Below are positions 1 to 10,904 of a stretch of DNA of 64,000 bases, piece by piece. Made by a program: the position numbers and the translations under genes. Under the pieces are notes generated by a model. It was not told where the DNA came from and made no database searches. It was given only the letters and a program-made list of their open reading frames with translations. The DNA comes from Blastomyces gilchristii SLH14081 (lineage: Eukaryota > Ascomycota > Eurotiomycetes > Onygenales > Ajellomycetaceae). Numbering within the stretch: the first letter of the stretch is position 1; the number at the start of each line of letters is the position of its first letter. The stretch spans positions 8,105,224-8,169,223 of the forward strand of contig NW_003101682.1 of assembly GCF_000003855.2 (NCBI RefSeq), written 5' to 3'.

Positions 1-1999
1 AATGTATTACAATATACTCAGGATTTTCATTTGTATTGCAGAATGAGTACTCTGTTGAATTAAATCTATTATCAAATCTTTGTATATAGAATTTGAAATA
101 ACCATGTTCTAGTTTCAGCTGAATTATAGATAAGAATATTTTCTTTTTATATTTAATTGAACAAGATTTCTACTTTGATTTTATCTTAAATCTTGAATAA
201 TGTATACTCTTCTTTTGTTTCTATCAGCTTTCATTTCACTTATTTAAATAAGATTCTTTTATCTTTCTCTTTATGAAAGATCAGAACACTGTTTTTTAAA
301 TAGATCTGCTTAATTCTAAACTCTTTTTTACAGCTGAATCAGCTAATTCATTGTCATGAATATTCATATGAGTAAGAACTTAGTGCAGATGAATTATCAG
401 TTTTAATATTCTTCTCTTTTGAATTTTCAAAACAGAGTTTAAAATCAGTTCAAGATTCATTTGATTATTATGAATCTGACTATTTCTAAGTCTTTTTAAA
501 GCAGCTTGACTATCAGAGAATATTCATATCTCTTTCAAACTATTTTCTCTTTTATAAGATTTCATTTCAATGAGTGTGAAAGCTTTCACTATTACAAATA
601 GTTCAGCATTAAAGACTTCAGATTCATCACCTAGATTTTAGAAACCTGAGATAAAATTAATATTATCTTCAGTATAAGCAATGTCTGTACCTAATCTATT
701 CAAATTCTCATTTTTTAAGTCATCTGAGTAAACCAGAATAAAGTCTGTTATATTGATTGTAGAGATCTTCTTCAAGTGCTGTTCATATTCTCTCTCTTTA
801 GATAATTCACTTATATATAAGTCTAGGAAAGATTTCAGCTTTTCTCTTCAGAGAGATATCTTCTCATGATCAATTTTCTCAACATTTAATGAAGAAAATT
901 GAATTTTAATAAATGAATATAGTCTATACAGTTGAGAGAGCATTTTCTTTAAAGCATTATTCTCATTTCAATCAAGAAATCTATTTCAATCCAGTTCATT
1001 TTCTGAGTTAACTGATCAAAATAAAGAAGAGACTCTTTCTCTGATTATATAATTTGAGCTCATCTTCATGACTCTCAGAGTATAGTTTATACAGACTTTT
1101 TCAAATTGAATAGCAGAGGATGAAATTGAAGCTTCAATTTCCATTGCTTTAATAGAAGATGATTTAAATGCTCTTGAAATTCTTTTCAAAGCTCTGTTTT
1201 ATAGACTTTGAAAGAGTTCAGTGAAATTATCTTGATTATTTCATCAAACTTAAACTTCATAATCAGCTACTGAGATAATACAGACTATGTATAACTGTCT
1301 CATACTTTGAAAGAATAGATTTCTCTCAGTATTTGATAGTCTGATTATACTATTCAGTAGTCTCTCTGTCTTGATGATTCTTTATTGAATATAATATTTA
1401 AAATTCAACTTGAAGTTTAATCATACTTCTAGTTATTTATCATTCAAACTGAGTATAATCTCTTTATTCAAAAGAGTTAGACTTAGTTCTTTCTCATTAA
1501 ACCTGAAAAAAAAGTGAATTAACTCAGTTTCATTTCTATTAAATTGAATTACATTGATATCTGCTCTAACAAAGATTTTCTTTATTACTTTCTCAATCAC
1601 TTTTAAATTCTCTTTAATTGTCTTGAAACTGTAAAGTAGATCAATCTCATTTATATAACTTTGAAGATCTTACTATTTCCATCTCTCTATTCTTGAATAG
1701 ATATGCAGTGTATATGTAATAAAAAAACAGATGAGATTGATGATTCTTACAGTACTCTATTTTAATCACAGCTTGACTTGNNNNNNNNNNNNNNNNNNNN
1801 NNNNNNNNNNNNNNNNNNNNNNNNNNNNNNNNNNNNNNNNNNNNNNNNNNNNNNNNNNNNNNNNNNNNNNNNNNNNNNNNNNNNNNNNNNNNNNNNNNNN
1901 NNNNNNNNNNNNNNNNNNNNNNNNNNNNNNNNNNNNNNNNNNNNNNNNNNNNNNNNNNNNNNNNNNNNNNNNTTAAATTTTATAAGAATTACTTCAGTA
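1..1999 (-). mobile_element. LINE L1 (Tad1/I-like), segment 1: decayed ORF2 RNase H and reverse transcriptase
   Basis: Read on the minus strand, this is the 3' part of a non-LTR retrotransposon ORF2. It aligns along its length with LINE L4 (55130-57310) and, in the opposite orientation, with L2 and the intact L3. The window edge cuts it in the zinc-finger region, so its 3' UTR and tail lie to the left. RNase H comes first (about 1-950), then the C-terminal part of the RT domain. Stops in every frame and TGA at Trp positions mark RIP decay. An assembly gap removes part of the RT. The element resumes at 7824 and again at 25329, because hAT-A and L2 inserted into it. Confidence 0.85.
1781..1972. 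other. Assembly gap (192 N)
   Basis: A run of N inside L1. In the paralogue L4, the matching flanks lie near 56912 and 57296, about 380 bp apart. The true missing sequence is therefore probably longer than the gap shown. Reading frames that run through the N are not genes. Confidence 0.9.
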
Positions 2000-2329
2000 T
2001 AGACTGGCCGGCGGACCATGAATTTCATATTTGATCCCGTTTGATCTGGTCTCATACATTTCTTGGCATGAGTCCCACCAGGACCAAGCCTTAAAAAAAT
2101 CTGAAAATGGACCATTTCTGAGAGAAATGATGTGAAAAATGACCAGATTTAATTCAAGAACAGTGAAATGAGAGTAATTTCTCAGAATAAACTGTGAAAG
2201 ATGATCATTCTTTCAAAATCACAATGAGACTGAGACTGAAGATTAAAATCAGTCTCATTCAGTTCATTCAGTGATTGCTTATATAATCAGAATTTAGTAA
2301 TGATTATTAATAACACTCATGAAACAACT

Positions 2330-4640
2330 AAATACATTCTTGTGTAAGTTTATTCTTTACTTTCTTATGAAAACTACACTTCTCTGATATACTGTGATCA
2401 GAGATATTAAACTGTCTGATAATTCTATGTTTTATAATCATGAGTTTCTTGATTATTTCTTCTTGTAATTGTTCTCAGCAATAGTGATAAATACCTTGAC
2501 TTGAGTTGAACTTTCACTTCATTCTCACCTCTGTCAATGAAATTGTCAGGATATCACACATCATTAGTGTAACAGTTGAATATGTACTCTCAACAATTTT
2601 TCATAACTCTAGAATTGATTTGATATGTAAATTCATCAGATCATCTTGAAGATAGCAGTCAAATTCAGTTTTATAAGTATGTAGTTTTGTCTGATTTTCA
2701 GTTGTAATCAATGTATGCAAGTTCTGTTTCAAAGTTAGTATTATAGTTCTATGAGATATGAAGTGTTATCAAGATCATAGCTGACTAGGGAATTGTATAT
2801 CACTGTCTTCACATCTCAAACATCTACTTATTCAAATCTCTGATAGTTGGTATTGTAGTAGTCTCAGACTAATTTAATATATAAGTCTTATTCCTCCTCT
2901 GTTCAATCTTGAGAAGTGTAGATATTAACTCAACATAAGAGATCTAGTAGAGCTGCTACAGTATAGTACTCTGTAAAAGATTGTTCAGTTTTGCTGTAGT
3001 AATATGCCAGTTTATTCCTTGTAGCAATAATAGCCTGCACTATAGCATCATCTCAGACTGAATTTCTTTTTGAGTGATTCAACTGCTTCTTAAGATGAGT
3101 AAATAAACTGTTATACACTCATCAGACTGACTGCAGTATTGATGTACAAGTGATTGAGACTGTCTTTGTTATCTTATAAAACTGAAACAGTAAATCAATC
3201 ACATATTTCAACTGAGTTCACTTTATATCAGAAAGTTTCAATATCTGAATCTTTTTCTAATCAGAGTGTTGCACTCAATGATCAATCATCTGACATAATT
3301 GAAGAGTTTAAATAGTTATCTCATATGTTGAATCTCATCATATTCTAATATTCTGTATCATATTCAGTGATATGACTGATTTGTTTATTTATTGAATATC
3401 ATGAAATTGTTGTTATTATTTAGAGGAGATATAAATTACATTAGTAATGTTTCAAATCTGTGATATTTAAATTATTAGTCAATCTATTCAAAATTAACAG
3501 TAGTGTTATTAAAAAGTGTTATCAAAAAGTGTTATTAAAAAGCAATATTAAAAAGTGTTGTCAAAAAACATTATCTTTTATAAAGTGAATGCAAAAGTTA
3601 CTTGAGTAATCACTTTCATCTTATTCTCATTTCAAGAATCAGTTATCTCATTATTCTTCATCTGAATATTAAGATTCTTTATCAGTGTTTACATCACAAG
3701 TTGAACCACATGAGTAATACAGAGAATATGACCTTGTTTATTATTTCAGAAATGCAAAGTCAATTTTTACTCTAAGCTCTTCATCATAGTATAGTTATTC
3801 ACAGCATTATCAGTTATAATTGTAAGAAGACTGAGACTAATATCTCAATAGTCATTTTTAATCACAGTTATTAATACCTCTGTTATATAATCTCTAATAT
3901 GACTACTAATCAATGATTCAAATTCAATTAATGTCTCTTAATAAGTTCAGTTCTCATCACTGTAATAACATATAACTCTTATAAATGCAAGATTGTTTGT
4001 ACTAGTTCATACATTCACTGTGAGAGACACTCTTCAATGATTCTTCAACTCTGATTCTAGATGTTGTATATTAACTTTGTAGTGTATCTCAAGATTGAAC
4101 TGAAGACAGAATCAATATAGAATATAAAGATTTGAATTAAGCATTTGAAGAAGTGTTCAGAATTCGGGGTTTTCAATTGATCAAAGAGAAAGATTCAGAG
4201 ATATACATATACAAAGTAATTGTTCACAGAAGTTATCAGATGAGAGTTGTGAAATCAGAGTATCAATACATGATTATTTTTGCATAATTTTCTTCAAATT
4301 AGAAAGTTAGTGTTATCAAAAATCATTATCTGATAGAGTAACTTACCAGCTCAGTAGTAATTTTCTGATTATTTTTCTTTTATTATCTGTATTCTGATAA
4401 GTTCAGATGTCAGAAAATTTCTTCAGAGTCATAATCAGTTCATGATGAATATTTCTGAATAAAGTTACAGTGATTGTAGTAGAGAGATAACTCTTCAGTA
4501 ATCTGCAATATAATCTGTTGATAATTATTTCATAGTTCATCTCAGTGTTTGTGTTGAGTTTTTCATAAATTTCATGACCTGAAATCAGATGTGAAGAATG
4601 AAGTAATCATTTATTATAATTAAAAGAGAGCATTCTGTGT
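2330..4640 (-). pseudogene. hAT transposase remnant (copy A)
   Basis: This is the minus-strand counterpart of the better-readable copy at 60720-63000. The part encoding the C-terminal dimerisation domain lies at about 2400-2620, and the DDE core with its HVVQL-like motif at about 3650-4050. Trp codons have become TGA and many Gln codons stops. An intron carrying a 13-bp tandem repeat lies at about 3499-3600. It cannot encode an active enzyme. The boundaries are taken from alignment with copy B and are approximate. Confidence 0.75.
3502..3574 (-). repeat. 13-bp minisatellite inside a transposase intron (copy A)
   Basis: On the minus strand this reads as tandem copies of TTTTTGATAACAC and close variants (TTTTTAATAACAC, TTTTTAATATTGC, TTTTTTGACAACAC). 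It sits in a segment that starts GTAACTTTT and ends TTTTGAATAG, consistent with an intron. Copy B has the same array at about 61765-61815 with at least one unit fewer, so the array varies in length between copies. Confidence 0.75.
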
Positions 4641-4644
4641 TGAA

Positions 4645-5195
4645 TTGTAAACAACATAGACTTTGTGATTTACAGTGATTTCTTGAAGAGTTTATGAATC
4701 TTCAATAGAAGTAAAAGAAGTGAAAGAAGTGAATTCAGAAGACATGATAATAATTTAAGAAAGATGATAATTTATTTTCAATAACTGATCACTGATGTGT
4801 GTAAGAAGAATTAATATAAGAGAAAATAATCTTATTTCTTAGCTTAGTTATAATTTTAGTACTAACTCAGATTGAATATTATTAATGTATAAAAGTAAAT
4901 AAACAATCTTGATTAATCTCTATCATATTTCTTAAAATATATTAATATTATGAAAGAGAGTGTTATCAAATTACATTATCAGATAATATTATTAAAAATA
5001 TATTAATATTATGAATATCAATGTTGAAAAATGTTGATACTTATACATTATAATGATTTGTAAATCATAATAGTTAAATATATATATATATATATATTAT
5101 TCCTGACTTGATTACAACTTGTACAATAATTTTTAAAAACTCAAAATCAATTTTAATTATTAATAATTATGAACTTAAACTTACAACTAACTAAT
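4645..5195. other. hAT-A spacer between transposase and Lys/Cys-rich ORF
   Basis: About 550 bp of very AT-rich spacer. It holds a (TA)n run at about 5077-5097 and scattered copies of the AGTGTTATCAAA motif. The matching spacer in hAT-B (60150-60700) keeps both. I see no coding signal. It lies between the 5' end of the transposase and the 3' end of the neighbouring ORF, so it may hold the transposase promoter (inference). Confidence 0.55.
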
Positions 5196-5199
5196 ATAA

Positions 5200-6024
5200 A
5201 AAGAAAAAAATCTACTTCTTCTCTTTCTCATTCTTCTTATCATTCTTTATAATTCACTTCTTATTCTTCTTCTTCTTCTTCTTCTTCTTATCTGAGATGA
5301 TAATCATCTCAAAATCTCTCTCTGCTGTCTTCTCAGAGAAGGGTTCTTACTACTCTCTCTCAGCCAGGTCAATCTGTGCCTCAAAATCCTGCATTTCCTG
5401 ATCTGCTGTCTCAGGTTCCATCTCAGCAGTAAGCAGATTGACATGTCTAGAGAGCAGAACTGTCTTCTCAATATTCTGAATCATGAAGTGCATTTAAGAT
5501 CTGAACAAGGCCTCAATTCTCTCCTTCTCTGTCAGCTTCTGCTACTCAATTAATGAATAGAAGTATTATCAAAAATTATTATCTCTTAATAAATAAAAAC
5601 TTATCAATTTTAACTTCTTTATCTCTTACTTCAACATCTTCTCAATCTTCTTCTACTACTGCTTATTTATAGTAACACTCTTCTTCTCTCTCTCTCTCTT
5701 TATCTTGAACTCAAATCATTCTCAGAACTTCTTCTGATTTTACTACTACTATATAAGACTCTTCACTATCTTCTTCTTCAATCTCTCACAGACAGTGTCA
5801 TTCACATTATTTCTATACTTAGTTCAGTCTAAATCTATCAGAAGTGTTACTTAAAATTGTTATTATTCTACTTTCTTACAGAGTCTCTTCAAGGCATTAT
5901 AACATGTCTTACAATCTGTCTTCTCTTACTTAAATGTCTTCTTCTTCTCTCTCTTCAATCTGTGACAGCACTCACACGCCTTGATGGTTCACAGAACCGC
6001 AGAATATTTGAAGAGAGATGACAT
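5200..6024 (-). pseudogene. Lys-rich Cys-containing accessory ORF of hAT-A (unknown function)
   Basis: The minus-strand reading starts with ATG at 6024 (MSSLFKYS...). It continues with KACECCHRLKRE and then DCKTCYNALKRL, a C-x-C-C ... C-x2-C arrangement that might bind a metal. The C-terminus is acidic and then Lys-rich (DKKKKKKKNKK). Copy B (59317-60140) begins MLSLFKYS and keeps the layout, but several of the Cys have become Tyr or His. Stops at Trp positions and one or two intron-like interruptions break the frame. I do not recognise a family. Retention in both hAT copies, on the same strand as the transposase, suggests it belongs to the transposon. Confidence 0.5.
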
Positions 6025-6076
6025 GATTGATTTCAGTAAGTATTGAAGAGAGATGAAGGCAGAAGAGATGATCAGA

Positions 6077-6192
6077 AATGATATAATAATAATGATAATG
6101 ATGATAATGATGATAATGATAATAATGATAATAATAGTGATGATGTTAATAATAGTGATGATAGTGATGATGATGATGATAATGATAATAAA
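6077..6192. repeat. GATAAT/GATGAT microsatellite between divergent hAT-A genes
   Basis: Imperfect (GAT)n/(AAT)n repeats. They lie between the start of the Lys/Cys-rich ORF (minus strand, 6024) and the start of the next conserved reading region (plus strand, 6316). The same repeat is present at 59164-59260 in hAT-B. Its position between two divergent starts makes this stretch a candidate two-way promoter region, but no promoter motif is clear. Confidence 0.65.
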
Positions 6193-6315
6193 AGAGAGAG
6201 TGCATTGAAATATATTACTGACTTATTAAATATAAAGAGACAAAGAAAATATTAACAGCTTTCAGAGATATATGAAAACAGCTATAGTATTGCATAGCAA
6301 CATCATCTTCATTCA

Positions 6316-7190
6316 ATGCATGCAGTGTTGATATTCTTTGTATACAGTTATTATATAATCTATATCAGAGATACATGCAGAAAACAGATCTTTATTACTA
6401 GAAAGAATGATTACAGTGATTCTCTGTTTTCATATTATAAAGATAAGTTATTCTCATTTCTTTCTTCTCTCTTTTCTCTTCTTCTTCAACTCATCACTAA
6501 GTTCAAGCTGATATGAAAACTATTAAAACACTCTTAGAAACTCTCAAATTGAAGAGTATAGACTAATTAAATTTTAAATATAGAAGAACTAAATTACATT
6601 CAATATTACTAATTATTCATTCTCTCTTAATAAAATCACAGTTACATCTTTCTTTTTCCCTCTCTCAAATGAAACATGGCACGCGAAAAGTGAGTACCAT
6701 GCCAGGTCATAATGACCAATACAGCCTCAGTATGCAGAGCTGTATACATGCAGTGCATACTGAACTGAGAGACTATGTGAGTTGCAAACCAGTGTCAGCA
6801 TCTCAGAGAGAGTCATGCAGCATGAGAAAGTCACAACTCTCAGTCATATATGCAGAGAGTGAATCATCACAGTAAGTACATATGCATTGTATAAAAGTAA
6901 CACTTTTTAATAACACTCAGTCTCTGATATTATGAAAATAGAGTCTCTCTGTGAGATCTGTTTTTATCAGAAGTCAGAGAATCTTATATTTCTCAAGACT
7001 ATCTTCACTCATCTTATCTGTGAAATCAATGAGAGAAATCATTGATTTCAGTGTTCTACTCTTGATATCATTCAAGTGACAGCAGAGTTCACTCTGATCA
7101 CACTTTTTAAGTGTATATTTTCTAAATATTCACATATTCACATTTATACAGATATATACTGATTATTTATTAGATAATATTAAGACAATA
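6316..7190 (+). pseudogene. Third conserved reading region of hAT-A (unknown function)
   Basis: Three reading segments are conserved between hAT-A and hAT-B (58150-59041, minus). They are a hydrophobic segment starting MHAVLIFFVYSYY (6316-6516), a segment containing GHNDQYSLSMQSC (6669-6875), and after a candidate intron (6872-6920, GTAAGTAC...ACTCAG) a segment MKIESLCEICFYQKSENL from about 6934. The last has C-x2-C and a well-conserved DIIQVTAEFTL. I could not make the intron phase join the last two segments, so gene structure is unsettled. It runs opposite to the transposase. No family recognised. Confidence 0.45.
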
Positions 7191-7823
7191 ACTTATCACA
7201 GCTGTGTTACTCTCACTGTGAGAGATACACAGTTGATAATAAACATTGTAAAGACTCTGAAAAGTGAGTATTTTAAGAGTGCTGCAGCTCTGTAATCTTG
7301 ATTTTTTTTATTTTTATTTTTTATTTTTTTATTTTTCTTTTCTTTTTTTTTTTTCTTTCTCTTTTTTTTTTTTTTTTTATTCATTCTGATTTTTTCTTGT
7401 TTTTGTTTTATTTTTTGTTTTTTGTTTTTTTTTTGTATTTTATATTTTTTTTATAATTAAAATTATATGAATTATAATCTGTGTTCAGAAAAGTAATGAT
7501 ATTTGATAACACTCTCTATGAAATTTTCAACAAATGAGCACTATGTTATGATATTATGTAAGTGAGAAGTGATTTCATAATTTCATTTGATGTTATTCTC
7601 AATAATGAGATCAGAATGAAAATGTGACTAAGAATTCAAATATATTCTTTATTCAGAACTAGATTTTTATTTGAAAAGTGAATCTGAGATCTTTAATATT
7701 TGAAATAATGTGATTTGAGATCAATGTGATGAACATAAACCATGATCAGAAGTAATGCTTTTAGATAATATAATAACTGTAAAGTTTGATCCTGATCTTA
7801 GACACGGTCACACAGTCAATCTA
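7191..7823. other. hAT-A right subterminal region with a long poly-T tract
   Basis: T-rich low-complexity sequence at 7300-7450, mirrored by an A-rich tract at 57915-58070 in hAT-B. About 370 bp of AT-rich subterminal sequence then leads to the terminal repeat. Open frames across the T tract are translations of low-complexity DNA, not genes. Confidence 0.7.
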
Positions 7824-8202
7824 CTTCAGTAGCTTCTCTTCAGCATTCAGAATAATAATCTTTTTTTAAGAGATTGAAAAAGAGCTTAAAATATTCACTT
7901 CTTCAAGTAGAAATATATGTTTTAAATAATTAAGTGATTGATTGAATCAGGCCCTGCAGCAGTTTTAATTGAACTTGAGAATATAGCTAACTCTAGTTCA
8001 TTATATATAAGCTCAGATCATTCTCAGTTATTTTCATTAATATATTTATAAAATAATATATTCTTCTCTTCTAAATGTAATGAGTTTTAAAAGAGAATTC
8101 TTATAAAAGCTTGATACTTTTTCTTAAAAGAGTTTGCTGTATATAATTCATTCTGAAATTCATATTCTAAGGTGGAAAGCTTTGCTACACTTCTTGTTTT
8201 AG
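7824..8202 (-). mobile_element. LINE L1, segment 2: RT amino-terminal part
   Basis: L1 continues between hAT-A and L2. It aligns with L4 at 57317-57547 and 63318-63465. On the minus strand it encodes the stretch before the RT core, including a decayed form of the AAGPDSIN motif (near 7950). It starts with the second copy of the hAT-A TSD (7824-7831) and ends with the 14-bp TSD of L2 (8189-8202). Confidence 0.82.
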
Positions 8203-9886
8203 AATCAAAACATCAAGCACCTCACCACGAACTCGCTCAATTTGTCGAATAAGAACCCGCCGATAGGTCTATCGAAGAGCCCTCAATCATACAAGCATTT
8301 TGACCCCATCGCCGACCGCATACTCCGTGTGGTGGTGGAGTTATCCAGCCAAATGTAAACCAGACATTGTTCAAAACTCCTGTGTGGGATTATCCCCCAT
8401 TCACCCCTATCACACCACAACCCCGGGCCAAATTGCCATACAAATTGTAAGGCGAGGAGACCTAGTCATATGCATCAATCTTCTCAATTTTGAAAGATCC
8501 CTGATCTGTAATTGTGGAAATATCTGAGAAGCAACTTCCGCGAAAACCCTGTCTATCTTTGATGTTCTAAAACATCAACACCAAGTCCCACCCACGTACC
8601 GCCCTTCTCAATCTGGCCCACCTCTGGCGGAAAAATACAAAAAGATACCTCAGCAATAGTATCAAGCACATAATCAACAGACACATCTGAAGTGCATTCT
8701 CCACGAAAACCCTGTCTATCTTTGGTGTATCAAGACATCAACGCCAAGTCTCACCCTTGTACCGCCCCTTTCAATCTGGCCCAACCCCGGCAGAAAAATA
8801 CAAAAAGATACCTTGGCAACTGTATTCAATACATAATCAGCAGATATGACAACTATAAAATCAGTATATCTCAAGGTCTGACTGAGCCTTTGATCCCTGC
8901 ACAGTGAGATATATTAAATCTAGTTTTAATATCTTCATATTTAATAGATTCTGTAAGGGATTAAGAAGAGTAATACTAAATTTCTATTGAATTTGAGAAT
9001 TAACTATATATTAATATAATCATTGACAAAGTCTTCTATCTTGAGATATAAATAATCAGTTTCTCTATATCCTGCTGATAATATTTATATTATTATATAG
9101 AAACAGACTTATAATCTCTATAATATCAAGACTCTGAAGAGAGAAAGTCTTGAGAGAGAATATACAGTAGTGTATATCTTAGTAGTTTCTATCTCATTCT
9201 TCTGCAGCAGTTAATGCAAAAAAAAAGATCTTAGAAATAGTTTTTTACTTCTCTTGAAAAAGTAAGATGTTTTTCTCTGAGTTTTATACAATATTCTTAT
9301 AAAGAATTAAAAACAGAGTTATTTTCTATTATAATTTCACATTCTTTTAAGTAAGAATTACTTTTCCAGTGACTGAAGAGCTTTTATTAATACTTAATTC
9401 TTTTTTACACTTTTTATTAACTGATTTGAGTTGCACACTTATTATGTGAGAAGAATTGAATAATTTAGAATAAAATTGAATAATGTTAATCAATTTCTCT
9501 GTAAAAAATTGATTTATTTTTTATTAGTTTTTCTCTCAAAAACTGTTATATTATCTGATTTATTATTAATTGATATCATACTTTTTCTCACTGTATTCTA
9601 AGAAAGAGATTGTAAAGATTTTATTAATTTATCTTAAAAATCAATTTTAGTTTATTAGATTCTCTTTAAAAATCTAACCTAGTTACTGAACTAGTGTGAA
9701 AAAAATCAGGTGTTTTATATACAAAAGTCTTTTATTCTTCTTATGAAACTGTCTGATCAACTGTTCAATTAAAAACAGACTTAGAAATCTCTTAATTAAA
9801 ACAGTCTGACTAATCTTTTCATTCAAAAGAGTTTAATAAATATCTCAATTGAATTGATCTGATCATCTTTTCATTAAGTAAGAATA
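8203..9886 (+). promoter_or_regulatory. L2 5' UTR with a GC-rich island and two tandem ~163-bp units
   Basis: No coding sequence. Bases 8203-8880 are far richer in G and C than their surroundings (CCGCCGATAGG, GGCCCAACCCCGGC). They include two tandem units of about 163 bp (about 8520-8683 and 8684-8846), each holding CGAAAACCCTGTCTATCTTT and ATACAAAAAGATACCT. Bases 8880-9886 are AT-rich and featureless. Tandem 5' UTR units act as promoter monomers in some LINEs, so a promoter role here is an inference. Apparent ORFs in the island (8300-8527, 8692-8907) are chance frames. Confidence 0.65.
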
Positions 9887-10310
9887 ATGAGTTTAAAAAT
9901 ACACATAGTTAATGTGAATAAAGATGCTTTCTCAAATGCTATTCCTGAGATTGAAATTCTGAAGAGAAGAAAGAAAGAAGAAACAGAGAAATAATAAGTT
10001 CTTGAAATACAGAAACTTGAAAAAGTAAGCAAGATTCTTGAAAAGCAGTATCTGAGTGAGATAAATAAAGAAGTTCTGTTAATTCTTCATACTCAGACTA
10101 GACAACTACAGAAAGTGATCAAGTTTAAACTTGGAATTTCAAACATAGTTTTAAAAACATTGAAAATTTCTAATACAATTACTGACTCTTCAGTTTACTC
10201 TTCTTCTTTTTCTACTTCTTCTTCTTCTTCTTTAAATCAGAAGAAAACATATGCTCAAGCAGCTGAATCTGCTGTCTCTAAATCTGCTATCTCTAAATCT
10301 GCTATCTCAA
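9887..10310 (+). pseudogene. L2 ORF1, 5' part (gag-like RNA-binding protein)
   Basis: The frame from ATG at 9887 (MSLKIHIVNVNKDAF) runs with two in-frame stops into a Ser-rich stretch and an AQAAESAVSKSAIS segment. Gypsy-1 interrupts it at 10311. After one copy of TCAA is removed with the element, the same frame continues at 19796. A coiled, charged N-terminus followed by zinc knuckles is usual for ORF1 proteins of I/Tad1-type LINEs. Confidence 0.75.
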
Positions 10311-10477
10311 TGTGGTTCGGAAGAACGTACGACCGCCGGATAATAACGCGGCCGCTTCCGAACTTGCTTACGAATGTAAAGAGGCCATAGCAGCCACCAA
10401 TTAATTTAGTGTACAGTATATAAGAAGCCGGCGTACGCCTGTAATTGTATGCTGACTCAAGCAATCTTTGAATCACA
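10311..10477 (+). repeat. Gypsy-1 5' LTR
   Basis: TGTGGTTCGG...TTGAATCACA, 167 bp, the same length as the Gypsy-2 3' LTR (25978-26144). Its outer half keeps CGTACGACCGCCGG and GCGGCCGC, whereas the same bases in the 3' LTR read CAACTGCTG and ACAGCTGC. Its inner end is mutated instead (AATTGTATG versus AATCGTATG in the 3' LTR). It carries the 10-bp palindrome GGCGTACGCC (10430-10439). Confidence 0.88.
10417..10424 (+). promoter_or_regulatory. Candidate TATA box in the Gypsy-1 LTR
   Basis: TATATAAG lies just before a GC-rich palindromic stretch. It is kept in the 3' LTR of Gypsy-1, and in reverse in the Gypsy-2 LTR. Its place in the second half of an LTR suits the core promoter of the element. 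Assignment is by motif only. Confidence 0.5.
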
Positions 10478-10900
10478 TCTGATAGCATGTCTAAAAACTG
10501 GTGAGAAGCACAGACTTCTTCAGAGTGTGATAATTTCATCTACAAAGTGATTCATAGTTATCATGCCAGTGTGGTTCTAAAAATATCTCAAAAGATAGCA
10601 TATGAAGAGCAGTGAGTGAAAGAGTATTCAATTAATACTGCTTTACTTATTGAGAGAAAACTTCATGCTCAGACAAATGCCATGTATAGAATGTGAATAG
10701 ATGAGATATGAGAAAGAAAATAAGAGTAGTGAACCAGATTCAAAGAAGTCTACTCTCTACTCAAAAGAAGAATAAAAAGATTGATGATCATCACTGAAGT
10801 TGTATAATGATAACAGAAATCATATAACAATATAGTGATATAATGATATAGCAATATAATGATAGACATTATATAATTAACAAGAAACTACTGAAATGAA
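10478..10900 (+). other. Gypsy-1 leader between 5' LTR and gag
   Basis: No clear reading frame. It begins TCTGATAGCATG directly after the LTR, where a primer-binding site would lie. I cannot match it to a specific tRNA. It ends in AT repeats (ATAATGATATAGCAATATAATG). Confidence 0.5.
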
Positions 10901-10904
10901 TATC

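Larger units (their letters stand above)
2000..7823 (-). mobile_element. hAT-A DNA transposon, 5.8 kb, with perfect 8-bp TSD
   Basis: It is bounded by an imperfect terminal inverted repeat: TAGACTGGCC at the left, and the complement of TAGATTGACTGTGTGACC at the right. It is flanked by a perfect 8-bp direct repeat, CTTCAGTA (1992-1999 and 7824-7831), the TSD length typical of the hAT superfamily. Removing the element restores the LINE L1 sequence seen in L4 near 57310. The internal order matches hAT-B (57548-63317) in opposite orientation: transposase, a Lys/Cys-rich ORF, then a divergent third reading region. Strand is given for the transposase. The outermost 60-100 bp keep GGCCGGCGG and GACACGGTCACAC, while the interior is RIP-mutated. 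Confidence 0.88.

Noticed and set aside
1731..2115. ORFs of 74-117 residues across the first gap
   Set aside because: They are mostly translated N. The rest is LINE and hAT terminal sequence.
6077..6192. CRISPR-like array
   Set aside because: Only imperfect trinucleotide repeats, with no spacer structure, in a eukaryotic transposon.
7196..7384. Lys-rich 62-residue ORF
   Set aside because: It is the translation of a poly-T low-complexity tract. The mirror ORF at 57865-58074 is the same artefact.
8300..8907. Small host gene in the GC-rich island
   Set aside because: The frames (75 and 71 residues) differ between the two tandem units, and the island lies exactly at the 5' end of L2 next to its TSD.
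10255..10539. ORFs of 71-94 residues at 10255-10539, 19563-19778 and 25991-26206 that resemble one another
   Set aside because: Their similarity comes from the shared Gypsy-1/2 LTR and its flank. They lie across LTR boundaries and are not genes.
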